Assembly (NCBI GenBank): GCA_029204225.1
Contig: CM055107.1
Span: 7,288,873-7,352,872 of the forward strand
DNA from: Diphasiastrum complanatum
Lineage: Eukaryota > Streptophyta > Lycopodiopsida > Lycopodiales > Lycopodiaceae
Direction of reading: 5' to 3'
DNA length: 64,000 bases
Below the pieces are notes generated by a model. The model ran no database searches. It saw only the letters and a program-made list of their open reading frames with translations, and was not told where the DNA came from. Position numbers and translations under genes: made by a program. Positions 49,646 to 59,019 of this stretch are shown here, piece by piece (position 1 is the first letter of the stretch; every line of letters begins with the position of its first letter).

Positions 49646-51729
49646 TTACAACTTCAACCTAGTACTCATCAACATCAGCTGCACATCATCAACCAATTTG
49701 TACAAATATTTCTTGATGTGTGCTCGAGAGATTTTTGGAATAGATATTGATCTTTCAACATCATATCCATGTTTCTTTACCATCTTTTCGGTCTTGGTTT
49801 TCCATGCATAAATCACAACATCAATATCTACACTTCCTACACTGTCATTGTTTGGAACCCAGTCTTTTGAAAGACAATCTTCGTATAATTTTTTGTTGTC
49901 GATTGAATTGTTTCCGCGTCTCTGAGTGGATTTAGATTTGTACCATAATGCTTTGAGTGAAGTGACCATACCATCAGCATCGATCCCTACTCCGACAACC
50001 TTTGCCATCCAAAATGAAGCTCCCGCTGCAACATCTTCATCTGGAGGTCGTATTGCAACAAATTGGTCCATTGCAACCTCTCTATTGCGTATGAATTCCG
50101 ATAATGGTGCATCTCCTTTCCATCCGCAATAGTGACGAGGTAAGAGTTCTACTGTATCCATTTCGACTTCCGTGTTCACATTAGAAGGCATGCATCCTGA
50201 AGGTTGAAAAGCAATCATAAAAGATTGTGGCCAGAAAGTTGTTTGGTTGTATGTTGATAGTGGCAAATTCTTTTGTTTTGTGAGGTACTCAAGAAGTTTT
50301 GTGGTTTCATCCATAGATGAGAAATTTTGATCTTTGTATTCTGGATACTTCTTGTGCCACCAACATAGAACAAAGACCAAAGATGAACCTATTTTTATTT
50401 TTCCTCCAACAATTCTCATCTTGAATACGTAAGATGGGAGGGAGATTGTCGCGTGAAAGTTGCACCTTTCGTATTCTCGCATAATGGATGTGACAACTTG
50501 ATTGTTGTCATGCAAATTCAAGGTGTCTATCCACACATCACAAAGCAATTTGAATTCGTGAACTATCCAATCTTGGAGGAGTCTTTTTGAAATGGAACAA
50601 TGTTGTTGTATTTTGATCCATGCCATCAATAAGGCACAACGATTGCTCTGAATGTGATCTTGATTTTTATTTCCAATATGTGTATAGCTTTCTCGAGTTG
50701 AAAATATGCAATAAGTGGCTCTCATTGCAATATGGCGATCTCTCACCTTAATATCAGTAGAAGTTTCGATTGCATTTTTTAGCTCATCACAAATCTTGCA
50801 TTTGGACATTCTTTGTTTTGTTGGAGCCTTGACATATCGAAACTCGTGTCTCCACAACCGATACAATGTATTTTTGGAGACTGTAGACATGCTAGTTTCT
50901 TGAACTTCTTTGTTGATGGAATTGAAGACATCACCTTTAGACATGCCAAGAGGGAGATGATGTTCACAATGAGCTACTCCATCTTTTGATTTATGTTGAA
51001 GATGCGGTTGGGGTAGAGTATGCTTTTCCAAAATCCTACCCATAATAGCAAGTTCCCGTCTTGAATGTGTGCACTGTTTTAATGTACCTATGTTCCCATG
51101 AAATTTATAGACAATATTGTTGCGTGCCTCTGAGATTATCTGCCAAAACATTCCATGGGAAACTCCCAATAGATCTTGAAATGCCTTCGAACATATGGTT
51201 TTACCTGAAACTATAGGTTTAAGTCTTAAAATGGGTTCTTCCCACATATTGCATGCAAGGTTCAAATTATCTTGTGTCTTCAGAAAACACCCAAACATTT
51301 GTAAAAGGTAATTATGTCTATCTGATCCTTGCTTTCTCCATACACTGAGTCTCAAGTCTTCACATTCTTTGTATGTGATTTTGCGTATACATAATTTCTT
51401 ACAACAAGGTTGCATCAAAGTCCCTTTTATATGTTCGGGTGATAAAACAGAATCTACCTTCTTCAGAGTGACGAATGCAAGCACACGTTTTCTTTTGTAG
51501 TTTCGAGAAGCTCCAAAAGATTCGAAACTTTTTGCATTGGACTTTCAAAACTTTTCTCGTGTGATTGACCAACTCTTGATACAGATTCTTTTAACATTTC
51601 ATTCCAAATACCTATCTCGTCGTCTTCATCGAAATCAAACATAGAAAAATCTAAATCATGTTGTCTAGAAGCATTAGAAGGCAATGTTGTAGAAGATGCA
51701 CTTGTTGTCTTCTTGAATAGTCTTGCCAT
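49646..51729 (-). pseudogene. DUF7869-like transposon protein, scrambled by frameshifts
   Basis: A frame of 88 codons (51729-51463) overlaps a 612-codon frame (51484-49646) that begins at GTG. The long frame carries early segments (CCKKLCIRK, VSGKTICSKAFQDLLGVS, SKCKICDELK) and a C-terminal BAH/SH3-like segment (ASFWMAKVVGVG, ALWYKSK). The central hallmarks lie in another minus-strand frame: IDGMDQN at 50610-50630 and DENCWRKNKNRF at 50420-50385. The 612-codon frame is therefore open by chance in its middle and does not encode the true protein there. From memory, DGMDQ plus DNC..ENKN is the pattern of DUF7869-type proteins, which occur in repetitive, transposon-like copies; I cannot verify this. 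A second partial copy lies at 23024-23270. Confidence 0.7.
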
Positions 51730-51859
51730 TTGAGAAAGTCTATGGTGACTGTCGGTGATAGAATTGCTTGAGATGGATTGTAGTGTCCATTTTCCACATT
51801 AATGTTTCTCATATGCATCAATAAATCTGAACTAAACCCATTTCGTCGAGATACATCAT

Positions 51860-52767
51860 TTAGTCTGAGTTGTATGCACGTCGTGTCAAATCATAACCAA
51901 TTACATCGTCCACGCCTGTCGAAACATTAGAGTTATAAAGAGCTGTTCTTGTAGCATTGCTATCATTCACATCATGAGCATTGATATCATCCACACCGGT
52001 GAGAACATCTGAACTATACCTAATCCGTTTGAAGTTTGCACTATTATTATGATTGACATGTTCCACACTAGTGAGAAAATCAAAATTATATGTTGGTTTT
52101 GTCGATGTTCTCCCATCGTGATTGAAGATAATCATATATTGCATACTTGATGATCTATTGTAATTGCGATGATAATAAGTGTAATACTCACTCATTGTCT
52201 CGTCGAACGATATGTGCCTAGTATTTGTAGCATGTAAAGAAAGTTTCGATACACACCATATCATCGACTTATTTGGTGAGTAAAATGGGACTCCGTCATC
52301 TGCCATGGCATTTTGAATGGTTCCTTCATTTGTTACTGATATTAACTTTATAGTGGCAAACAACTGATTTTTGTCAAAACTATAGTAACCTTTGAAGCTA
52401 GCCAAACAAACTATGTTTCTATCAAAATCCATACAATCAACAATATCATTGGTGTTATAAATATGACATGCCAAGACTACAAGATCGTCAATCTTCACCA
52501 CATCATTGTTATCCCACAACAATCTATTTGCCATTAAGTCCAACAAATTATCATAAATGTCTGCAAGATGAGTATTACTCGTCTGTGGGTATGGCCATGG
52601 ACAATCCATCTTGAGCACTTTTGAAATACTCACCATGCATTTATTTGTGGCAATTTCATGAAAGAAACACATCTGGATTGGTTCAGTACTCAAAATTTGA
52701 CCGAATGCAATGACTTCTTGTTGTATAGCAAGGCAACACGGACATTTTTTTCACGATCATTTTCCAT
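51860..52767 (-). pseudogene. unknown protein with C-terminal short repeats (frameshifted start)
   Basis: I do not recognise this family. A frame of 277 codons opens at a TTG (52693) with no ATG. A possible true ATG lies at 52767 in another frame, and a run of seven A at about 52747-52753 separates the two, so one missing A would explain the break. It is acidic and Asn/Tyr-rich (CPWPYPQTSN, CMDFDRNIVC). Near its end a unit resembling YNSDVLTGVDDIN recurs three to four times about every 25 residues. After the stop at 51860 another frame stays open to 51729, where the DUF7869-like gene begins on the same strand. It may be the 5' part of that transposon or a separate ORF. Confidence 0.45.
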
Positions 52768-53000
52768 TGCAAGCCCTACACACACCCAAAGAAATTATGA
52801 TGTCAACATATGTTGGAACATACATACATATATAGTGTAATATAACACACAATGTAAATAGTTGGATAAATACACTCTCAATTTTGTAAATCTTAAAATC
52901 AAATTGTGTATTTTTAAGATTATTTGTAGTTATTTTCAGCGAAGTTTTGAGATTGTTTGTAATTATCTTGGAATATTTTTATGTATTTTTAATATCTTTA
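52768..53000. other. AT-rich flank of the satellite
   Basis: No gene. It contains TTTTTATGTATTTTTAATAT-like T-rich text similar in character to 60520-61340 on the other side of the satellite. Confidence 0.4.
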
Positions 53001-53046
53001 TAAAATATTCGTGGATCTTCCTTAGACCTTGACCCGTAACCCTTGG
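53000..53046. repeat. left remnant of CCTTAG-type satellite
   Basis: CCTTAGACCTTGACCCGTAA then CCCTTGG matches the array at 59020-60515. The copia insertion at 53047 separates it from the main array. Confidence 0.85.
53042..53046. other. target-site duplication, left copy (CTTGG)
   Basis: CTTGG directly precedes the left LTR and is repeated at 59020-59024 directly after the right LTR. A 5-bp duplication is the size made by copia integrases. Confidence 0.92.
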
Positions 53047-53842
53047 TGTTGAAATCCAGCAGGTTCCCACATGTGGGAAAACCAATTCCTAGTGTGAATG
53101 ATCTTATTAAGCTTTGTGTTTAGCACATAAATTGATTCTAGATTGAATATCAAGATCTAGTTCAAGAATTTATGACTAAAACACAATCTAGCATGCTAGT
53201 AATCAAAGAATGGTTACTTTCACAATCATATGAGAAAAGTACAAAGAAATTAATGCATTAGCATAGCCTCCTCCTCGAGTTAGAGAGAGAGAGAGAGTGC
53301 AAAATTCAAGCATACAAGGCATTATATCCAAATTGACAAGAAATGGCTTCAATGCTTGGTTCATCATCAAAAATTGAGAGAGAACTCACATACATTTATG
53401 GTGGATGGAATAGCTTGTGTTAGAGCTAGCATCTATCTACTTTCTTCCACATCTAAAAGTGAAAACTAACAAACTAGTGACATTTGTCACTTTACATGCA
53501 TTCCCATCTACCTACTTTTACCAAGTGGCAATTTCTAGACTAGAATTGTCCAAATCACTATGCATGTGTCCTTTACACTTTGTGCATGCTTTGCATGTCA
53601 CTTAGGAACACTTACAATCTTTGCATGTGATATGACTCGAGTTTCTACAAGCTCATATTTGGCATTTCTATGCCTTAAATCTATATGCATGTTGTATTTG
53701 ACCAACTAAACTTCATATAACCCATGTAGCTCGAGTTTCCTCTAGGCCAAATTTGGCATTTCCAATATGAAACATTACATACATGTAGAAAAAACCTTAT
53801 CAAAACCAAAAGTCAAGATAGATGATTTTTCATTTTTCAACA
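53047..53842 (-). repeat. 3' LTR of the copia element
   Basis: It starts TGTTGAAATCC and ends TTTTTCAACA on the plus strand, with matching TG...CA ends. It contains the perfect 16-bp palindrome TTCCCACATGTGGGAA at 53064-53079, near the 3' end of the LTR in element orientation. It is nearly identical to 58230-59019. Confidence 0.95.
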
Positions 53843-53869
53843 CTCCTCCTAAAAATTAATCTATGTTGA

Positions 53870-54417
53870 CTTGAACATGGATCTTGGAATTAATCCAAGA
53901 TTGGCTCTATGCTTGATGAAAGAATTTTTGCTCAAAGGTTTGGTGAGCAAATCTGCAATACATGATGATGTGTGATGTGCTCCAAATAGATTGCTCCTCC
54001 AATGAGCTTTTCTCTCACAAAGTGATGTGCAACTTCAATGTGTTTGCTCCCTGCATGAAATATTGGGTTGTTGGCAAGGGCTTGTGCTGAAATATTGTCA
54101 CACATAATCAATGGTATATCATCTTCCTTGATAGTCTTTAGCTCCAAAAGCAACCTCTTGATCCAAAGCACTTCTTTTGTTGTAGTAGTAAGCGCTTTAT
54201 ATTCAGCTTCACAAGATGAGAGAGATATGGTATCTTGTTTTTTAGAAAGCCAAGATATTAAATTCTCTCCAAGGTATATTACATATGCACTTGTAGATTT
54301 CCGATCCACTTTGTCACTAGCAAAATCCGAGTCAGAATATTCAATCATAGATGTAATGAGTTTTTCCAAGATCTTGCATCTTGAATTCTCCTCCAAGTGC
54401 AACTTTAGTTTCTTCAA
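53870..54417 (-). pseudogene. copia RNase H and pol end (internal deletion)
   Basis: The frame 54417-53932 has IEYSDSDFASDKVDRKSTSA, then ENLISWLSKKQDTISLSSCE and AEYKAL with the RNase H Asp and Glu, then NPIFHAGSKHIEVAHHFVRE. In a second frame the pol end (LLTKPLS, NLGLIPRSMFKST) reaches a stop by about 53870. The segment that normally links the RT thumb to RNase H (about 150 residues) is missing at about 54380-54420. Confidence 0.88.
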
Positions 54418-54419
54418 CT

Positions 54420-55100
54420 AAATTGATACAACTTCCACTTAGGATAATATCATCAACATAAATTAGAAGAATGACAATATCACTAGCATAAAACTTGATA
54501 TACATGGAAGGATCATAGTCACTAAGAATGAATCCTAGTGAGATAAGGAAAGAGTTAAGTCAAGAATACCACGATTTTGGTGCTTGCTTTAGTCCATAAA
54601 GACTTTTGAAAAGAAAGCAAACTTTGGACTCATCTTTGATGAACCCTTGAGGTTGTTCCATATAAATTTCTTCTTCTAGATATCCATTTAAAAAACCATT
54701 TGAGACTTCTAATTGGAGCACCTTCCATTTGAAAAAACAAGCAATGGATATGATAACTCTTATTGATACCATATTTGCAACAAGTGCAAAGGTCTCTTCA
54801 TAATCAAGTCCATGAATTTGGGCAAAGCCCTTTGCACAAAGTCTTGCCTTATATTTGTTGATTGTGGCATCTTGATTATATTTGACTCGAAAAACCCATT
54901 TGTAACCAATAGTATGCTTGTTGGATGGAAGGATCCACAAGCTTCCATGTCTTGTTGGTGATCAATGCATCATATTCCTGCTTCATGGCTAAAAACCATT
55001 CTTTTGAGTTGAGTGCCTCTTGGACATCCTTTGGCTCTTCATGTGAGATAAAATATGCATAACTAGTGGAACCAAGATCCATGTTTGCCTTTTTCACCAT
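54420..55100 (-). pseudogene. copia reverse transcriptase (frameshifted)
   Basis: The frame 55100-54876 covers EEPKDVQEALNSKEWFLAMK and NKTWKLVDP. A shift leads to 54940-54560 with TIGYKWVFRVK, NKYKARLCAKGFAQIHGLDY and LKQAPKSWYS. After a stop near 54560 the frame continues with the palm motif IYVDDIILS, the Tyr-Val-Asp-Asp at 54460-54449 being intact. The catalytic pair is kept although the frame is broken. Confidence 0.9.
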
Positions 55101-55269
55101 ATGAGAGCCTCTTAGGCTCGGATCTTTCTCTTAGTGATCTTCTAGGTGAGAAGACTCGAGGTGACTCCTCCTCAATTCTCGGCCCCAGCCCTCCATGATA
55201 ATCTTCAAGAGATATAATAGGAGAACCTTTTTGAGACTCTTTGATCTCGACCTCATCAAAGATGTATTT

Positions 55270-56400
55270 CTAGTTCTCATGGAATATAACATCTCTACTC
55301 TCAATTATGATTGAGGTAGAGGGAACATAAATTCTATATGCCTTCTTGTTGGATGAATACCCGACCACGATCCCTTTGCTTAAATTTGGATCATTTTTTC
55401 TCCTTGTTTCCAAGGGAATATGTACAAAGCAAGTACATCCAAAAACTCTAAGGTGATTAACCTTAGACTTCTCTCTTCCTGCAAGAGCATTGTGAGGTAG
55501 TCTATTGCACAAATAATTTGCACAATTTATTGCTTCTCCCCAAAATTCAATAGGCAAAGAAGCTTCAATTTGAATTGCTTTAACACATTCACATAACTTT
55601 TGGCAACCCCATTTTGAGATGGGCAATAAGCACAATAAAATTCTCTCTTGATCCCTTCAAGCTCACAATAAGCATGGAATTTATTGGAGATGTATTCACC
55701 TCTTCCACCACATCTCAAAGCTTAACTTTAAAAGACAATTGTTCCTCAACATAAGCCTTGAAAACTAGGAAGTAATCAAACACCATAGCTTTCGAAGAAA
55801 GAAGGTATAACCAAGTATATCTTGTGAAATCATCAATAAAGGTAAAAAAAACAAGTAGCACCACCAATACTTTTTGAGGAAGAAAAGTGAACATCCGAGT
55901 GTATTAGTTTCAATGGATGAGTAGTCTTGATTGAAGACCTTTGATATGGCTTTCTATGTGATTTTCCAATTGCACAAGCCTCACATGGCTTGATAACTTT
56001 GGAAAGTGATTTTGGTAGGCCAATAGCCTTATCATTCTTGATCATAGAAAGCATAGATTTGAAATTGGGATGTCCCAATCTCCTATGCCATAACTCCTCC
56101 TTAGAAATAAAAGCAATTTCACAAAAAATTGCATTTTCATAAGGATTTAACTTGAAGATGCCACCATATCTAGATCCATGAGCTAGGAACTCATCACCTT
56201 TCTTAATAATGCAAGTATTGACATTGAATTTCACATTGCAACCATAATCAAGCAATTTTCCAACACTTATCAAGTTCTTTGTAAGCTTAGGAGCAAAAAG
56301 AACATTGGAAAATGGTAGAACTTCAGAAGAAGCAAGTTTTAAAGGAATATTTCCAATTCCTTCAATAGAAAACTCATGGTCATTTGCTATATATATATAT
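55270..56400 (-). pseudogene. copia integrase (frameshifted, catalytic residues lost)
   Basis: The pre-integrase zinc finger is intact (LWHRRLGHPNF and CEACAIGKSH, about 56110-55960). The core starts IHSDV, then a run of T near 55850 shifts the frame away from the FIDDFTRYTW segment. The second catalytic Asp is gone (MRCGGRGEYISNKFHAYCEL) and the Glu after NGVA is Lys. The C-terminal region RLPHNALAGREKSKVNHLRV and GIVVGYSSNKKAYRIYVPST reads cleanly in 55635-55270. The enzyme is inactive on this evidence. Confidence 0.88.
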
Positions 56401-57438
56401 AGATCTTTTAAGTCCTTCATAAGGTACAATTGAATCAAAAGACTTCTTAGAACAACACATATGTGATGAGGCACCACTATCGATGTACCATGCTCGATCC
56501 TTCTTGAAAGGTGTTGAAGAAAGGCTTGACACCATGAGAGATCCTTGTCCGTCACTTGCAATAGAGTCTTCTTCTTTCTCATTAGACAGATTTGCTTGTT
56601 TGAGGTGATTTTTTTTTTTGAAGCAATTAGAGGCATAGTGCCCCTTCTTGCCACAAAAGAAACACTTTACTTTCTTCTTCTTGGTCTTGGAAGTAGAAGG
56701 ATGAGTTGAGTCATCTTCTTCTCCATATTTATCTTTGTTCTTTGCTTTGTCTTTGGTGAAGGCTGGAGAATATTGATTCTTGCTCCTCCCTTTATGCTTG
56801 TCCTTGACAAAGAGAGCTTTGTCTTTTTCAATATGCTCGAGTTTGTTCATCCTTGAAAGTTTGTAACTTTGCCTTGCTTCTTCATAAGTGAGAATTCCTT
56901 GAAGAGTCTCCAAATTGGGCAACTCCTCCTTTATAGCAAACGATTGAACAAGATTATCATAGTCTTCTTTTGAGCCATTAAGAATGACTTGTACTAGCTC
57001 ATCTTGGTTGACTGTAAAACCAACACAAGCAAGCTCCCTATGAAGATCTTTTATTCTCAAAACATAATTTGATACACTCTCCTCACTTCTTTGAAAACTT
57101 TGAAAGATCTAATTTCTAAGTGTGAGAATTCTAGAAGTGTTCTTGGCTTCATAAATTGATTTAAGTGCATCCCAAGCTTTTTTAGTAGTGGTGCAAGATC
57201 CTATTTCTCTTAGAATTTCATTCGAGGCATTCATCTTAATAAAATGTAGAGCCATCCTAGCTCTCTTCTTAAATTTTGGTATTTCAAGTTGTTCTTGAGG
57301 CTCCTCCTCAATACCAAGTACTATGTCCATTACATCTAGGAGTACAAGAATAGACTCCATCCTAACCTTCCATATTGAATAGTTGGAGGTGCTTAGTCTT
57401 TCACTTGCTTCTAAGAGATATCCTCCCACAGATGCCAT
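56400..57438 (-). pseudogene. copia gag and protease (one in-frame stop)
   Basis: The ATG at 57438 opens MASVGGYLLEASERL. A single TAG at 57111-57109 follows LRN, and the same frame continues to 56380. It shows the zinc knuckle CFFCGKKGHYASNC (56664-56623) and the protease active site WYIDSGASSHMC with Asp-Ser-Gly at 56481-56473. The frame is then lost in a TA microsatellite (56387-56401), where the protease continues in another frame as HEFSIEGIGNIPL. Gag is otherwise intact. The fragment at 36067-36645 is homologous and has a stop at the same codon. Confidence 0.92.
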
Positions 57439-58216
57439 GAATGTGAAGACTTCTTGTAGATGGACAACAATATATTTGAGTTTGTTTCTAGCTAACTAAA
57501 TGTTGCTACACTTCTCACTATAGGAATTTTCAAAGGGTGAACTACCAAATCCTATGTGAAATCTTGCAACTGTATTTGAGATATGTCTCAAATATTCCAC
57601 CAATACAAAGCAAACTAGATCAATCTCTCAAAATGAATTGGAGTATAGACAAATTTTGGTTCTATCTTCTTTTGGCATGTGTGGAATGCTCAAAGACAAC
57701 ACTATTGACTCAAAAAAACTCAATTTGTATGAACCAATGTGTTAAATTACTCAAAACTTTGTCTAGATCTCGAGTTTGTTGAATTGATATACACAAAAAT
57801 TGGATTTTGAATCAGATAGGCAAAATTTTGAATCAAATCAAAAAGTGGGTCACTTGGATTTTGGATCACTCCCTATCCTTCTTTATGAGCTTATAACTCT
57901 TGATAGACACATTAGATTGATTTGAAACCAATTGCTATGGAAAATAGATCTTACTAGCTTTCCATCAAGCTATAACATCAATATCTTTGGACCTAACATG
58001 AAGGAGATAAAGAGGTTTGAAATGTTCTGATTTTCACACGTGCAAAAATCCAAAATTCCGTACAATATCAGTTTTGATCTGAAAACTTGATTCTAACCTC
58101 TTTGATCCAAACACTTTTCAGGAAAAGATAGAAAAAAGTGGTAAACAACTTCCTTGCTTGAATAGAACTCAAAATTTCTTACACAATAACTGATAATAGC
58201 ATGCAAAGATTAATTT
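57439..58216. other. leader of the copia element
   Basis: Non-coding leader between the primer site and the gag ATG, about 780 bp. It contains TTTCACACGTGC near 58034. A short plus-strand frame here is chance. Confidence 0.7.
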
Positions 58217-58229
58217 GGCTTTGGTACCA
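58217..58229 (-). other. primer binding site of the copia element
   Basis: The minus strand reads TGGTACCAAAGCC directly after the 5' LTR, a diverged form of TGGTATCAGAGC. It is consistent with priming by initiator Met-tRNA. Confidence 0.75.
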
Positions 58230-59019
58230 TATTGAAATCCAGCAGGTTCACACATGTGGGAAAACCAATTCCTAGTGTGAATGATCTTATTAAGCTTTGT
58301 GTTTAGCACATAAATTGATTCTAGATTGAATATCAAGATCTAGTTCAAGAATTTATGACTAAGATACAATCTAGCATACTAGTACTCAAAGAATGGTTAC
58401 TTTCACAATCAAATGAGAAAAGTACAAAGAAATTAATGCATTAGCATAGCCTCCTCCTCGAGTTAAAGAGAGAGTGCAAAATTCAAGCATAAAAGACAAT
58501 AGATCCAAATTGACAAGAAATGGCTTCAATGCTTGGTTCATCATCAAAAATTGAGAGAGAACTCACATACATTTATGGTGGATGGAATAGCTTGTGTTAG
58601 AGCTAGCATCTATCTACTTTCTTCCACATCTAAAAGTGAAAACTAACAAACTAGTGACATTTGTCACTTTACATGCATTCCCATTTACCTACTTTTACCA
58701 AGTGGCAATTTCTAGACTAGAATTGTCCAAATCACTATGAATGTGTCCTTTACACTTTGTGCATGCTTTGCATGTCACTTAGGAACACTTACAATCTTTG
58801 CATGTGATATGACTCGAGTTTCTACAAGCTCATATTTAGCATTTCTATGCCTTAAATCTATATGCATGTTGTATTTGACCAACTAGACTTCATATAACCC
58901 ATGTAGCTCGAGTTTCCTCTAGGCCAAATTTGGCATTTTCAATATGAAACATTACATACATGTAGAAAAAACCTTATCAAAACCAAAAGTCAAGATAGAT
59001 GATCTTTCATTTTTCAACA
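58230..59019 (-). repeat. 5' LTR of the copia element
   Basis: Nearly identical to 53047-53842. The end next to the primer site reads TATTGAAATCC instead of TGTTGAAATCC, a one-base loss of the TG/CA terminus. The palindrome at 58246-58261 has one change relative to the other LTR. It ends TTTTTCAACA at 59019. Confidence 0.95.

Larger units (their letters stand above)
53047..59019 (-). mobile_element. Ty1/copia element with both LTRs and target duplication
   Basis: The element is 5973 bp: two LTRs (53047-53842 and 58230-59019), a primer site inside the right LTR (58217-58229), a polypurine tract inside the left LTR (AGGAGGAG on minus at 53843-53850), and gag-pol on the minus strand. The 5-bp flanks are identical (CTTGG). 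By eye the LTRs differ by about 18 substitutions plus a 6-bp length change in a GA run, about 2 percent. The coding part has several frameshifts and a deletion, so any further movement would need proteins from a relative. Confidence 0.95.
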
